Assembly: GCA_947625045.1 (NCBI GenBank)
Contig: CANQMW010000017.1
Location: 1-64,000 of the forward strand
Source of the DNA: an uncultured Oscillospiraceae bacterium
GTDB lineage: Bacteria; Bacillota; Clostridia; Oscillospirales; Oscillospiraceae
DNA length: 64,000 bases
Direction: 5' to 3'
In this document: positions 39,730-50,456 of the stretch, in pieces
Layout of the letters: each line of letters opens with the position of its first letter
Numbering within the stretch: position 1 is the first letter of the stretch
Position numbers and translations under genes: made by a program
Notes under the pieces: model-generated
Databases searched by the model: none
Told to the model about the DNA's origin: nothing
What the model saw: the letters and a program-made list of their open reading frames with translations, nothing else

Positions 39730-40350
39730 ATGAGCAAGCGCGCGTCCAAGGGCAGCAAACAGCCGGATATCGACCGCCAGACGGACTACTATAAGCTGAA
39801 TACCAAGGCCGTGGACGACCTGGTGAGCGCGAACGCGGAAAACTCCCCCAAGGTGTCTGAGGCGGAGCTGCGCTCCTACAAGTCCGGGCCGAAGCTGAAG
39901 ATCGCCGACTGGGTGAAGATCGTCTTCATCAAGGCCTGGTTCGCCGGGGCGGTGTGCTTCTTCTTCATGTGGGGGCTGGGCAATTACCTGGCGGACCAGC
40001 TGGATACGCTCTTCGTCACCGGCACGGCCTTGGGCATCGTCACAGACATCCTGACCAACAACGTCCTGCGTTTTATCTCCAAGACCCAGGGAGGCTATGA
40101 CAAGTGGATGATGTTTCCCCAGAAGGGATGGATAAGCTTCCCGCTGAATATCCTGTACGGTTACCTTATCCTGTTTCTGGTGGTCATCCTCTACAACGTC
40201 ATCAATATCACTATCATCCATTTCACCGGCGCGGTGGATACCGTGCCCCTGGGCGTAGAGCCCATATTGTTCGGTGTGTTCTGCATGGGCTTCGACGTGC
40301 TGCTGATCAAGATCAAGCATCTCATCAAGGGACTGTTCCAAAAGCGTTGA
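39730..40350 (+). CDS. Small polytopic membrane protein of unknown function
   Basis: KIVFIKAWFAGAVCFFFMWGLGNYLADQL...; hydrophilic N-terminus. Confidence 0.75.
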   Translation: MSKRASKGSKQPDIDRQTDYYKLNTKAVDDLVSANAENSPKVSEAELRSYKSGPKLKIADWVKIVFIKAWFAGAVCFFFMWGLGNYLADQLDTLFVTGTALGIVTDILTNNVLRFISKTQGGYDKWMMFPQKGWISFPLNILYGYLILFLVVILYNVINITIIHFTGAVDTVPLGVEPILFGVFCMGFDVLLIKIKHLIKGLFQKR

Positions 40351-40363
40351 GCGGAGGCGGCTT

Positions 40364-41932
40364 ATGATACGTGTTCTCTATAGTGGCAGCAGCTCCGCCT
40401 GCTTTGAGCTGGAAAATGAAAGCCCCTATTATGCCCCCGGGGCCTATACCGTCCTGCTGGACGGGGCGGAGGCCCTGAAGGGGGAGGCCAACGTATTCTC
40501 TCTCTATGGCCTCCAGCCGGACACAACTTACACCGCCGCGGTCCGCTTCGCCTCCGAGGCGGAGGAGAAGGTATCCTTCACCACGGCAGGCGAGACCTGC
40601 TGCGTCAGCGTGAAGGACTTCGGCGCGGTGGGAGACGGGGTCCATGAGGACACCGCTGCCATCCAAGCGGCCATCAATTTCCTGCCGGAGGGGGGACGGC
40701 TCCTGTTCCCGGCGGGGACATATCTCACGCTGCCCCTGTCTCTTCGGAGCCATATCACCCTGGACCTGGAAAAGGGCGCGACCATATTGGGCTCTACGGA
40801 CAGGGCCCGGTACCCCATCATAAAGGGCGTGGCCTTGGACCCGGTGACGGGGAAGGAGGTGCCCCAAGGCGCCTTCGAGGGCATCGAGATGGACTGCTAC
40901 CAGTCCCTCATCCATGGCTCCTACGCCAAGGATATCGCCATCGTTGGCCAGGGCACCATCGACGGCAACGGGCAAAACGGCGACTGGTGGGGGGACTTCA
41001 AGAGCTTCCCGGCGGCAAGGCCCCGGGTCATCTTCTTAAACCGCTGCGAGAACGTGACGCTCCACGGCGTCACCATTGCCAACGGCCCGGCCTGGCACAT
41101 CCATCCCTTCTTTTCCAAGGACGTCTCCCTCTATGACTGCTTCGTCACGGCGCCCAAGGACAGCCCCAACACCGACGCCATCGACCCGGAGAGCTGTGAC
41201 GGCGTGAACATCATCGGCTGCCGGTTCTCCGTGGGCGACGACTGCATCGCCATAAAGTCCGGCAAGATCGACATGGGGAAAAAGTACCTGCGGCCCGCCG
41301 ACCGCCACACCATCCGCAACTGCCTCATGCAGTTCGGCCACGGGGCGGTGACATTGGGCAGCGAGCTGGCGGCGGGCATCAAAAACCTCGACGTGAGCCA
41401 GTGTTATTTCCGTGCCACGGATAGGGGCCTTCGCATCAAGTCCCGCCGGGGCCGGGGCAAGGACAGCGTCATCACGGACGTGTCCTTCGACAACATCCGC
41501 ATGGACAAGGTGCTGACCCCCATCGTGATAAACCTTTGGTATAACTGCTGCGACCCGGATAGGTATACGGAGTATGTCTGGAGCCGGGAAAAGCTCCCCA
41601 TAGACGACCGCACGCCCCATATGGGCACGTTCTCCTTCCGCAACATGGTCTGCACCGATGCGGAGGTGGCCGCCTGCTATATAGACGGCCTCACCGAGAG
41701 CCATATCGATGAGGTGAAACTGGAGAACATCAGCGTGTCCTTTGCCGAGGATGCCAAGCCCGGGGTGCCCGCCATGCAGAACTTCGCGGAGAAGCGCTGC
41801 AAATTGGGGCTGTATCTCGACAACGTGCGGAACATCCATGTCAACAACGTGCACGTGACCGGCGCGGATGGGGAAGGTCTCATCGCGGACCACTATGAGC
41901 ACATCGAAAAGAAAGGGTTTGAGGTGGACTGA
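40364..41932 (+). CDS. Polygalacturonase / exo-poly-alpha-D-galacturonosidase (GH28)
   Basis: NTDAIDPESCDGVNIIGCRFSVGDDCIAIKSGK; GHGAVTLGSE; RIKSRRGRG. Confidence 0.94.
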   Translation: MIRVLYSGSSSACFELENESPYYAPGAYTVLLDGAEALKGEANVFSLYGLQPDTTYTAAVRFASEAEEKVSFTTAGETCCVSVKDFGAVGDGVHEDTAAIQAAINFLPEGGRLLFPAGTYLTLPLSLRSHITLDLEKGATILGSTDRARYPIIKGVALDPVTGKEVPQGAFEGIEMDCYQSLIHGSYAKDIAIVGQGTIDGNGQNGDWWGDFKSFPAARPRVIFLNRCENVTLHGVTIANGPAWHIHPFFSKDVSLYDCFVTAPKDSPNTDAIDPESCDGVNIIGCRFSVGDDCIAIKSGKIDMGKKYLRPADRHTIRNCLMQFGHGAVTLGSELAAGIKNLDVSQCYFRATDRGLRIKSRRGRGKDSVITDVSFDNIRMDKVLTPIVINLWYNCCDPDRYTEYVWSREKLPIDDRTPHMGTFSFRNMVCTDAEVAACYIDGLTESHIDEVKLENISVSFAEDAKPGVPAMQNFAEKRCKLGLYLDNVRNIHVNNVHVTGADGEGLIADHYEHIEKKGFEVD

Positions 41933-43062
41933 TGGACTACGGCAGGATAGACGCCTATGTGCTCCAGCTGGTGGCCGGGTCCACCCCGGAGCGCACCGCC
42001 TGGAACATGGAGAAGATCCGGGAGGGGAAGAAGGCCTCCTGGAACTACATAGACGGCTGCATGCTCACCGCCCTCATGGAGATGACCCGCATCACCGGCG
42101 ATGAGCGCTATGCCGCCTTCGCGGAGCAGTGCGTGGACTTCTTCGTGGAGGAGGACGGTTCCATCCGCGGCTTTAAGCCCGGCGATCACAACCTGGACGA
42201 CATCAACGAGGGGCGCGTCCTCTTCGAGATATACGACCGCACGGGCAAGGAGAAATACCGCCTGGCGGCGGATGGGCTCACAAAGCAGCTTGCGGCCCAG
42301 CCCCGGACACACGAGGGGAACTTCTGGCACAAGGCCATCTACCCCAACCAGGTCTGGCTGGACGGCCTCTACATGGCCCAGCCCTTCCGTGCGCTTTACG
42401 AAAAGCACTTCGGCCAGGGCGATTATTCCGACATCGTAAAGCAGATACGCACGGTCCATGACCGGATGCTGAATAAAGAAAAAGGCCTATATTACCACGG
42501 CTACGACGCCTCCAAGACCGCCTTCTGGGCGGACAGGGAGACGGGGTGCTCCAAAAACTTCTGGCTCCGGTCCCTGGGCTGGTTCGCCGTGGCTTTGGCG
42601 GACCTGTGCGATATCCTTCCGGCGGGGCAGGAGCGGCAGGAGCTGGCCGTGATATTCGCGGACCTGATGCAGGCCGTGGCCCGCTATGCCGACCCGGCTA
42701 CAGGTATGTACTGGCAGGTGCCCGACCAGGGCGGCCGGGAGGGCAACTACCTGGAGACCAGCGGCAGCGCCATGATGGCCTATGCCATGCTCAAGGGCGC
42801 CCGGCTGGGTCTGCTGGACAAAAGCTATGCCGCCCAAGGCCAAAAGACCTTCGACGGCATCATGGATAAGTATCTTACCTTCACGGACACGGGCCTGGAC
42901 CTGGGCGGCATATGCCTGGTGGCGGGCCTGGGGCCGGAGAACAACCGGCGGCGGGATGGGTCCTATGAGTACTACATCTCCGAGCCGGTGGTGGCCAACG
43001 ACGCCAAGGGCGTGGCGCCCTTCGTGCTGGCCTACACGGAGATCAAGCGGCTCACAGCATAG
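41932..43062 (+). CDS. Unsaturated rhamnogalacturonyl hydrolase (GH105, YteR/YesR-like)
   Basis: (alpha/alpha)6 barrel signatures NFWHKAIYPNQVWLDGLYMAQPF; NFWLRSLGWFAVAL. Confidence 0.93.
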   Translation: MDYGRIDAYVLQLVAGSTPERTAWNMEKIREGKKASWNYIDGCMLTALMEMTRITGDERYAAFAEQCVDFFVEEDGSIRGFKPGDHNLDDINEGRVLFEIYDRTGKEKYRLAADGLTKQLAAQPRTHEGNFWHKAIYPNQVWLDGLYMAQPFRALYEKHFGQGDYSDIVKQIRTVHDRMLNKEKGLYYHGYDASKTAFWADRETGCSKNFWLRSLGWFAVALADLCDILPAGQERQELAVIFADLMQAVARYADPATGMYWQVPDQGGREGNYLETSGSAMMAYAMLKGARLGLLDKSYAAQGQKTFDGIMDKYLTFTDTGLDLGGICLVAGLGPENNRRRDGSYEYYISEPVVANDAKGVAPFVLAYTEIKRLTA

Positions 43063-43828
43063 TCTTCATGCTGTCCCCGTCGGTGATCTTCCCGGCTTTG
43101 AAGTCCCGGGGTGAGACGCCGTACTTCTGCCGGAACTGGCGGGAGAAGTAGAGGGGGTCGTTGAAGCCGCACATGCGGGCGGTCTCCGACACATTCCCCC
43201 GGCCGTACATGACGGCCAGGATGCTGGCGGCGTTTTCAAGGCGGCGGTTTTTGAGGTACTGGGCCGGGGTCATGCCCGTCTCACGTTTAAAAAGCCTCGT
43301 CAGATACTCCGGGCTGAAGGGCAGGCTCTGGAGAAAGGCGTGCAGGTCGTAGTTGCAGTCGGAGAAGTGTTGCAGGATGTCGTTTTCGATCTCCAGCACC
43401 ACGCTGCTGCGCATATCCGCCGGCTGGCGGGTCTTTAAATGCACGGCGATGAGCTGGCCGTAAAGGGGCAGCAGGAGCGCCCCCGCGTCCGAGGGGCTGG
43501 TGTAGTAATAATAGGCCGCGGTAAAGGCGTCTTTCAGGGAACCGTTGGGGTCCGCCTTTATGATCGCCGGCTCCGTATAGGGCAGGGGCATGTCCGAGAT
43601 GTTGAGGTGCACGTTGGTAAAGCCCTCGTCGCTCCGGTTGGAGTGGGGGATATGGGGCGGGATGACGGCCACGTCGTTCTCGGCGTAGGTCAGGGTCCTG
43701 TCGTCGAAGACCAGCGAGCCGCTGCCGGAGGTGCAGTAGATCAGCTCCCAGGTGGTGTGCATATGGCGGGACACGCCAGTGGTCAGAGGATGGCGCCCCG
43801 CGTAGACGATGGAATACATGCGCTTCAC
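43052..43828 (-). CDS. AraC family transcriptional regulator with cupin N-terminus
   Basis: SPEYLTRLFKRETGMTPAQYLKNRRLENAASIL...VSETARMCGFNDPLYFSRQFRQKYGVSPRDF. Confidence 0.94.
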   Translation of the reverse strand: MKRMYSIVYAGRHPLTTGVSRHMHTTWELIYCTSGSGSLVFDDRTLTYAENDVAVIPPHIPHSNRSDEGFTNVHLNISDMPLPYTEPAIIKADPNGSLKDAFTAAYYYYTSPSDAGALLLPLYGQLIAVHLKTRQPADMRSSVVLEIENDILQHFSDCNYDLHAFLQSLPFSPEYLTRLFKRETGMTPAQYLKNRRLENAASILAVMYGRGNVSETARMCGFNDPLYFSRQFRQKYGVSPRDFKAGKITDGDSMKTML

Positions 43829-43877
43829 GGCTCCTTTCCAAAGTTTTCTTTTTTATTACTTTATCAAAATCAGTCGG

Positions 43878-43888
43878 TTTTGTCCATA
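43878..43888. promoter_or_regulatory. Candidate AraC-type operator
   Basis: TTTTGTCCATA identical to 31701-31711, inside near-palindrome tgtccatatggata, between divergent araC-like and ABC ATPase genes. Confidence 0.5.
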
Positions 43889-43959
43889 TGGATAATGAGG
43901 ATATACAGCGCGAAGGCGTGAGCCACAGCCGCAAATCCAATGAGTAAGGAGACAAGACT

Positions 43960-45039
<1,080 letters not shown>

Positions 45040-45050
45040 GGAGGATATTC

Positions 45051-45893
45051 ATGGACATTCGTTATTCCGCCAGCCCCAACGACGTGAAGCGCTATACCAC
45101 CGAGGAGCTGCGCAAAGAGTTTCTTATCACTGACCTGTACGAGCCCGACACCGTGAAGGCCACCTACTCCCATGTGGACCGCATGGTGGTCATGGGCATC
45201 ATGCCCGTGCACGAAGAGGTGCCCATCGACAAGGGCATCGACATCTGGGCCAACTTCGGTACCAGCTACTTCTTCGAGCGCCGGGAGGCGGGCATCTTCA
45301 ACCTGGGCGGCAAGGGCTATATCACCGTGGACGGCACCCGCTACGACATGGTGTATGAGGACTGCCTCTACATCACCAAGGGCGCCAAGACCGTGACCTT
45401 CGGCAGCGTCAGCGCTGACGAGCCCGCCAAGTTCTATCTAGCCTCCACGCCGGCCCACTGCAGCTACGAGACGAAGCTTCTGACCTACGAAAAGGCCAAT
45501 CACCGCCCCTGCGGCGAGGATGAGAACGCCAACAAGCGGGTCATCAACCAGTTCATCCACCCCGATGTGCTGCCCACCTGCCAGCTGTCCATGGGCCTGA
45601 CCCAGCTGGCCCCGGGGAGCGTGTGGAACACTATGCCCAGCCACACCCATGAGCGGCGCATGGAGGTCTACACCTACTTTGAGATCCCCAAGGACCATGT
45701 GGTCATGCACTTCATGGGCCAGCCCCAGGAGACCCGCCACCTGGTGATGCAGAACTTCGACGCGGTCATCTCCCCGTCCTGGTCCATCCACAGCGGCTGC
45801 GGCACCAGCAATTACACCTTCATCTGGGCCATGGGCGGCGAGAACCAGGCCTTTGACGACATGGACAATATCGTGTCCACCGATCTGCGATAA
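45051..45893 (+). CDS. kduI: 5-dehydro-4-deoxy-D-glucuronate isomerase
   Basis: NTMPSHTHERRMEVYTYFEIP; PSWSIHSGCGTSNYTFIWAMGGEN. Confidence 0.95.
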   Translation: MDIRYSASPNDVKRYTTEELRKEFLITDLYEPDTVKATYSHVDRMVVMGIMPVHEEVPIDKGIDIWANFGTSYFFERREAGIFNLGGKGYITVDGTRYDMVYEDCLYITKGAKTVTFGSVSADEPAKFYLASTPAHCSYETKLLTYEKANHRPCGEDENANKRVINQFIHPDVLPTCQLSMGLTQLAPGSVWNTMPSHTHERRMEVYTYFEIPKDHVVMHFMGQPQETRHLVMQNFDAVISPSWSIHSGCGTSNYTFIWAMGGENQAFDDMDNIVSTDLR

Positions 45894-45905
45894 GGAGAAA
45901 ATACT

Positions 45906-46706
45906 ATGGATATGATGAAACAGTTTTCCCTGGAGGGAAAGGTAGCTCTTGTCACCGGCGCGGCCTACGGCATCGGCTTCGCCATCGCCAAGGGCATGGC
46001 AAGCGCCGGCGCGAAGATCGTCTTCAACTGCCGCAGCCAGAGCAATATGGACAAGGCCATGGCGGCCTACGCCGAGGAGGGCATCGACGCCAAGGGCTAC
46101 ATCGCCGACGTCACCGATGAGGCCCAGGTGGCCGACCTGGTGGCCAAGATCGAGGCGGACTTGGGCGGCGTGGACATCCTGGTGAACAACGCCGGCATCA
46201 TCAAGCGCATCCCCATGCTGGAGATGAGCGCTGAGGACTTCCGCCAAGTGGTGGACATCGACCTGACCGGCCCCTTCATCTGCGCCAAAGCTGTCATCCC
46301 CGGCATGATCAAGAAGGGCCACGGCAAGATCATCAACATCTGCTCCATGATGAGCGAGCTGGGCCGGGAGACCGTGTCCGCCTACGCGGCGGCCAAGGGC
46401 GGCCTGAAGATGCTGACCCGGAACATCTGCTCCGAGTACGGCGAGGCCAATATCCAGTGCAACGGCATCGGCCCCGGCTATATCGCCACGCCCCAGACCG
46501 CGCCCCTGCGGGAGCGCCAGCCCGACGGCAGCCGCCATCCCTTCGACCAGTTCATCGTCTCCAAGACCCCCGCGGGCCGCTGGGGCGAGGCGGAGGACCT
46601 GATGGGTCCCGCGGTGTTCCTGGCCTCCGACGCGTCCAACTTTGTCAACGGCCACATCCTGTATGTGGACGGCGGCATCCTGGCCTATATCGGCAAGCAG
46701 CCCTGA
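45906..46706 (+). CDS. kduD: SDR oxidoreductase, 2-deoxy-D-gluconate 3-dehydrogenase / gluconate 5-dehydrogenase type
   Basis: VTGAAYGIGFAIA, NNAG, YAAAKGG; adjacent to kduI. Confidence 0.8.
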   Translation: MDMMKQFSLEGKVALVTGAAYGIGFAIAKGMASAGAKIVFNCRSQSNMDKAMAAYAEEGIDAKGYIADVTDEAQVADLVAKIEADLGGVDILVNNAGIIKRIPMLEMSAEDFRQVVDIDLTGPFICAKAVIPGMIKKGHGKIINICSMMSELGRETVSAYAAAKGGLKMLTRNICSEYGEANIQCNGIGPGYIATPQTAPLRERQPDGSRHPFDQFIVSKTPAGRWGEAEDLMGPAVFLASDASNFVNGHILYVDGGILAYIGKQP

Positions 46707-46709
46707 GCC

Positions 46710-47489
46710 ATGCGGAGCGTATCCTTCCGCGCTCTTGACGGCGCGGTGAAGGGATATCTCCAGGAGGACTACGATACCCTCCAGGCCCACAAGGTCCGGC
46801 CGGCCCTCATCATCTGCCCGGGGGGCGCCTATCGCTGGTGCTCCCCCCGGGAGGAGGACCCGCCGGCCTTCGCCTTTTTGGCCCAGGGGTATCAGGTGTT
46901 CATCCTGGAGTATTCCGGCGGAGAGCGGGCCGGGGATTACCGGCCCCTGCGGGAGCTGGCGGAGACGGTGCGTCATGTGCGGGAAAATGCCGCCCAGTGG
47001 CACATAGACCTGGAGAGGGTGGCCGTGCTGGGCTTTTCCGCCGGGGGCCATTTGGCGGCAAGTTTGGGGGCATTTTGGAACGACGCTGACGTGGGCCTGC
47101 CTGCGGGCGTGCGGCCCGACGCGCTGGTACTTTGCTATCCCGTGATCAGTACAAAGGAATTTGCCCACGAGGAGTCCGCCCAGTGGGTGTCAGGCAATGA
47201 CCCGGTGATGCGGGAGAAGATGCATCTGCCCGACCGGGTGACAGAGGATTTTCCGCCATCGTTCATTTGGCACGGCGGCGGAGACGAGAGCGTGCCGCCG
47301 GAGAACAGCCTTATGCTGGCCTGCGCCCTGAAAAAGCAGGGCGTGCCCTTTGAGCTGCACCTGTTCGGCTCCGGCGGGCACGGCATATCCATGTGCACCC
47401 AGGAGGTGGAGACCCCCGACGATGTGTGCCGGGCGTGGGTGCCCCTGTGCCAGACCTGGCTCAACCGGCAGTTCAACTATACGCCATAG
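46710..47489 (+). CDS. Alpha/beta hydrolase, acetylesterase-like
   Basis: CPGGAYRWCSPREEDP oxyanion region; GFSAGGHLAASLG; HGGGDESVPPENS. Confidence 0.87.
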   Translation: MRSVSFRALDGAVKGYLQEDYDTLQAHKVRPALIICPGGAYRWCSPREEDPPAFAFLAQGYQVFILEYSGGERAGDYRPLRELAETVRHVRENAAQWHIDLERVAVLGFSAGGHLAASLGAFWNDADVGLPAGVRPDALVLCYPVISTKEFAHEESAQWVSGNDPVMREKMHLPDRVTEDFPPSFIWHGGGDESVPPENSLMLACALKKQGVPFELHLFGSGGHGISMCTQEVETPDDVCRAWVPLCQTWLNRQFNYTP

Positions 47490-47498
47490 GAGGCAGCT

Positions 47499-48353
47499 AT
47501 GCAGATCGGTATCCGTTTACACGATGTGAACACCGCCCTGGGGGCGGAGGAGAAGACCATGGAGGCCCGGGCCAGGAAGGCGCGGGAGGAGGGCTTTTCC
47601 TGCGTTCATCTGGCCTTTTCCAAGGTCATCAGCGGCGTGACTTTTGACGCCGCGGCCCTGACGGAGGGCCTGGGCGTGTATACTAAACGCGTGTTCGCCG
47701 ACGCGGGGCTTGACGTGGCCGTGCTGGGGTGTTACCTCAATCTGGCCCACCCGGACCCGGAGAAGCTCAAAGAGATACAGAGCCGATACTACGGCCATCT
47801 TCGCGTGGCGTCTATTCTGGGCGCCAGCGTGGTGGGCACGGAGACCGGCGCGCCCAACGCCGAGTACAAGCTGGACGCCAATACTCACACAGACGAAGCC
47901 CTGGACGCCTTCATCCGGGGTCTGGCGCCGGTGGTAGAGTGCGCGGAGCACTACGGCGTGACCATGGCCATCGAGCCGGTGTGGAACCATATCGTCTATA
48001 ACGCGGACCGGGCGGTGAAGGTGCTGAAGGCCATCCAAAGCCATAATCTGCGCATCATCCTGGACCCGGTGAACCTGCTGTACGCCGGAAATGCCGACGA
48101 GCGCGACGCAGTCATCGCCGACGCCATCGACAAGCTGGGGGAGGACGTGGCGGTGGTCCACCTCAAGGATTTCGTCCGGGAGGGAGACAAGCTAAAAAGC
48201 ATCGCCGCCGGTACCGGCGAGATGGACTATGGGCGCATCCTGCGGTTCGTAAAGGAGAGAAAGCCCTTCATCCAGGCCACGCTGGAGAACACGACCAATG
48301 AGAATGCCGTGGCCGCCAGGACATTCCTTGAGAAAGTCTACAGTGGGCTTTAA
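47499..48353 (+). CDS. Sugar phosphate isomerase/epimerase (TIM barrel)
   Basis: AIEPVWNHIV, LDPVNLLYAG, VVHLKDF. Confidence 0.87.
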   Translation: MQIGIRLHDVNTALGAEEKTMEARARKAREEGFSCVHLAFSKVISGVTFDAAALTEGLGVYTKRVFADAGLDVAVLGCYLNLAHPDPEKLKEIQSRYYGHLRVASILGASVVGTETGAPNAEYKLDANTHTDEALDAFIRGLAPVVECAEHYGVTMAIEPVWNHIVYNADRAVKVLKAIQSHNLRIILDPVNLLYAGNADERDAVIADAIDKLGEDVAVVHLKDFVREGDKLKSIAAGTGEMDYGRILRFVKERKPFIQATLENTTNENAVAARTFLEKVYSGL

Positions 48354-48376
48354 AGAGCACCGCATATAAAAAAGGA

Positions 48377-48408
48377 GCGAGCGGTGCGTTTTGCACTGCT
48401 CGCCTTTT
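48377..48408. terminator. Bidirectional terminator
   Basis: gcgagcggtgc ... gcactgctcgc followed by ctttttg; aaaaaa on the other side. Confidence 0.8.
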
Positions 48409-48420
48409 TGTTATCCGTTT

Positions 48421-48924
48421 TCATCGTTCGGAAGAGGCTCCCGAAGTTATCGCGCCGACGGCAGGAAGGCTTTCCGGCGCATTATCGTTCAGGTATACCT
48501 CTGTGGTGATGAGGACCTTCTGCATCCCGGCAGGCTCCTGGAAAAGGATATCCGGGTACTCCTCGATCGCGTGAAAGAACGGCGTCTCCAGCTCCGAATA
48601 GACGGCCATATAGGTGAGAAATTCCCGGGGCGTAGGCATCTGCCGGAGGTCCCGGCCGATGTAGAACTCCGTCAGCTCCTGCTCCGCCATGCTGTCCCAG
48701 CATATATGGGTCAGTCGCTCTATGCTCTTTGTCACGGCGCTCTGGCTCTGCCCCAGGAGCTTGGCCACACTGGGATAGATGTGCTTTGTGACCTTGATGT
48801 CGTCCATGGCGATATGCAGCTGGAACAGGAGACTTCTTGTGATATCGACTGCCAGGACGAGAGGCCGGATACTGGAACGGATCGGGCCGAGTATCCGGCG
48901 CAGGATGACTTCGCTGCTTGCCAT
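48421..48924 (-). CDS. Stand-alone Spo0A C-terminal-domain-like regulator
   Basis: TKHIYPSVAKLLGQSQSAVTKSIERLTHICWD resembles the Spo0A DNA-binding domain; no receiver domain (track ORF start 48984). Confidence 0.65.
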   Translation of the reverse strand: MASSEVILRRILGPIRSSIRPLVLAVDITRSLLFQLHIAMDDIKVTKHIYPSVAKLLGQSQSAVTKSIERLTHICWDSMAEQELTEFYIGRDLRQMPTPREFLTYMAVYSELETPFFHAIEEYPDILFQEPAGMQKVLITTEVYLNDNAPESLPAVGAITSGASSER

Positions 48925-49139
48925 ATAGGACCACCTTTCCAACAAGGTAATTCCATAGTATGACAGAAAACGACACAAAGGCATATAACGACGAAAGATG
49001 ACAAAATATCCATACTATTTCCATTTTTTATGGAAAAACAGGCACAGGATTTTCTCTCTCCGGCACCTGCCGGCAGGCACATAATCGCCCCTCCGGGCTC
49101 ATAGGATGTACAAACATCGAACCCGGAGGTCATGAAGCG

Positions 49140-49910
49140 TTGAGCAAACTGAAAAGCGTACTTATGAAACACCGCAGGTATCTTGGGCCCGCCGCCCTGG
49201 TGCTTGCGGTGGCGGCTATATTCTGGGTTGTGAACAGCCCGGACATCGTGGGTGTATCCGCTGCGTCCAAGGAACTGCCCATCTACTCGGTCCAGCGGGA
49301 TAACAAGGCCGTGAGCCTCACCTTCGACGCCGCCTGGGGCAACGAGGACACCCAGACGCTCATCGATACCCTGACGAAATACGGCGTGAAGGCCACGTTC
49401 TTCCTGGTTGGCCAGTGGGCGGACAAATACCCCGAGAGCGTCAAGGCCCTGGCGGACGCGGGCATGGAGATCGGCAGCCACTCGGATACCCACCCCCACA
49501 TGGCGAAGCTGTCGGAGAAGCAGATCATCGATGAGGTGAGCCTGTGCTCCGGCAAGATCGAGGCTATCACCGGCGGGAAGGTGGAGCTGTTCCGCTGCCC
49601 CTATGGGGAGTACAATGACCAGGTGATCACCACCGTCCGCAACATGGGCATCCAGCCCATCCAGTGGGACGTGGACAGCCTGGACTGGAAGGACCTGAGT
49701 GCGGACGATATCTATAAGCGGGTCACCAGCCGCGTGACGGACGGCAGCATCATCCTGTTCCACAACGCCGCCAAGCACACCCCAGAGGCTCTGGGAGGCA
49801 TCATAGAGTACCTTTTGAAGGAGGGATACGATATCGTGCCCGTGTCGGAGCTGCTGCTGACGGGGGAGTACGACATCGACAACACCGGGCGCATGACGCC
49901 CAGGGCATAG
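49140..49910 (+). CDS. Polysaccharide deacetylase (CE4/PdaB-like)
   Basis: VSLTFDAAWGNEDTQTLIDTL; EIGSHSDTHPHM; FRCPYGEYN; TTG start. Confidence 0.92.
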   Translation: MSKLKSVLMKHRRYLGPAALVLAVAAIFWVVNSPDIVGVSAASKELPIYSVQRDNKAVSLTFDAAWGNEDTQTLIDTLTKYGVKATFFLVGQWADKYPESVKALADAGMEIGSHSDTHPHMAKLSEKQIIDEVSLCSGKIEAITGGKVELFRCPYGEYNDQVITTVRNMGIQPIQWDVDSLDWKDLSADDIYKRVTSRVTDGSIILFHNAAKHTPEALGGIIEYLLKEGYDIVPVSELLLTGEYDIDNTGRMTPRA

Positions 49911-49973
49911 CAGAATCATATGACAGCCAGTTATTCTATCAGTTATTTCTTTGAGTAAGTAAAAGACCAAATT

Positions 49974-50018
49974 GCCCCCTGTTTTGTGTAGAATGGAAGC
50001 ACTACACAAAACGGGGGC
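49974..50018. repeat. Inverted repeat (17-bp stem, one bulge)
   Basis: gccccc(t)gttttgtgtag-aatggaagca-ctacacaaaacgggggc. Confidence 0.85.
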
Positions 50019-50024
50019 ATTTTT

Positions 50025-50235
50025 ATGCACACCATCACAGAGAGACAGGTCAATGCATTCGCCCGGCATATGGAGGGCGAGAACGGTCGCCGGTGACGGT
50101 GAAGATGTATGCGCGGACCGCGGAGGGGAGCCGGGGAAGGTATTCCCTCACAACCTGCGACACCTGTTTGCCACGACGTTGGAGCGGCTGGGAAAAAACC
50201 ATCCTGTATGCGGACCATACAGGATGGGAGAATGA
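50025..50235 (+). pseudogene. Remnant of tyrosine recombinase/integrase
   Basis: MHTITERQVNAFARHMEGENGRR* then, in another frame, VFPHNLRHLFATTLERLGKN. Confidence 0.65.
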
Positions 50236-50352
50236 GAAGCCATGGGCATAGAAAAACAGGCCGTTGAAGGGCTTCGATTTAACGGCCTCAATGTGTGTGC
50301 CAAGACTGCTTGATTTTGATGATTTTTTATCGTCTCAAACAGCGGATACCAC

Positions 50353-50381
50353 TTGATTAACAAACAAGGATGTGGTAAGAT
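50353..50381 (+). promoter_or_regulatory. Putative promoter, copy A of a duplicated leader
   Basis: TTGATT - 17 bp - TAAGAT; same arrangement as 60014-60042. Confidence 0.5.
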
Positions 50382-50456
50382 TCTTTTAATTATGAACACT
50401 ATTTATAAGTTTGGTTATGGCTATCCTTCTGCCGCGGAGAGAGTAGGTCCGGGAAG

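Noticed and set aside
45438-47168. 576-aa minus-strand ORF across kduI/kduD/esterase
   Set aside because: Antisense shadow; three recognisable families on the plus strand.
49974-50018. Inverted repeat considered as one end of an invertible promoter switch
   Set aside because: No matching second copy recognised within the window and the recombinase remnant is broken; kept only as a scar.
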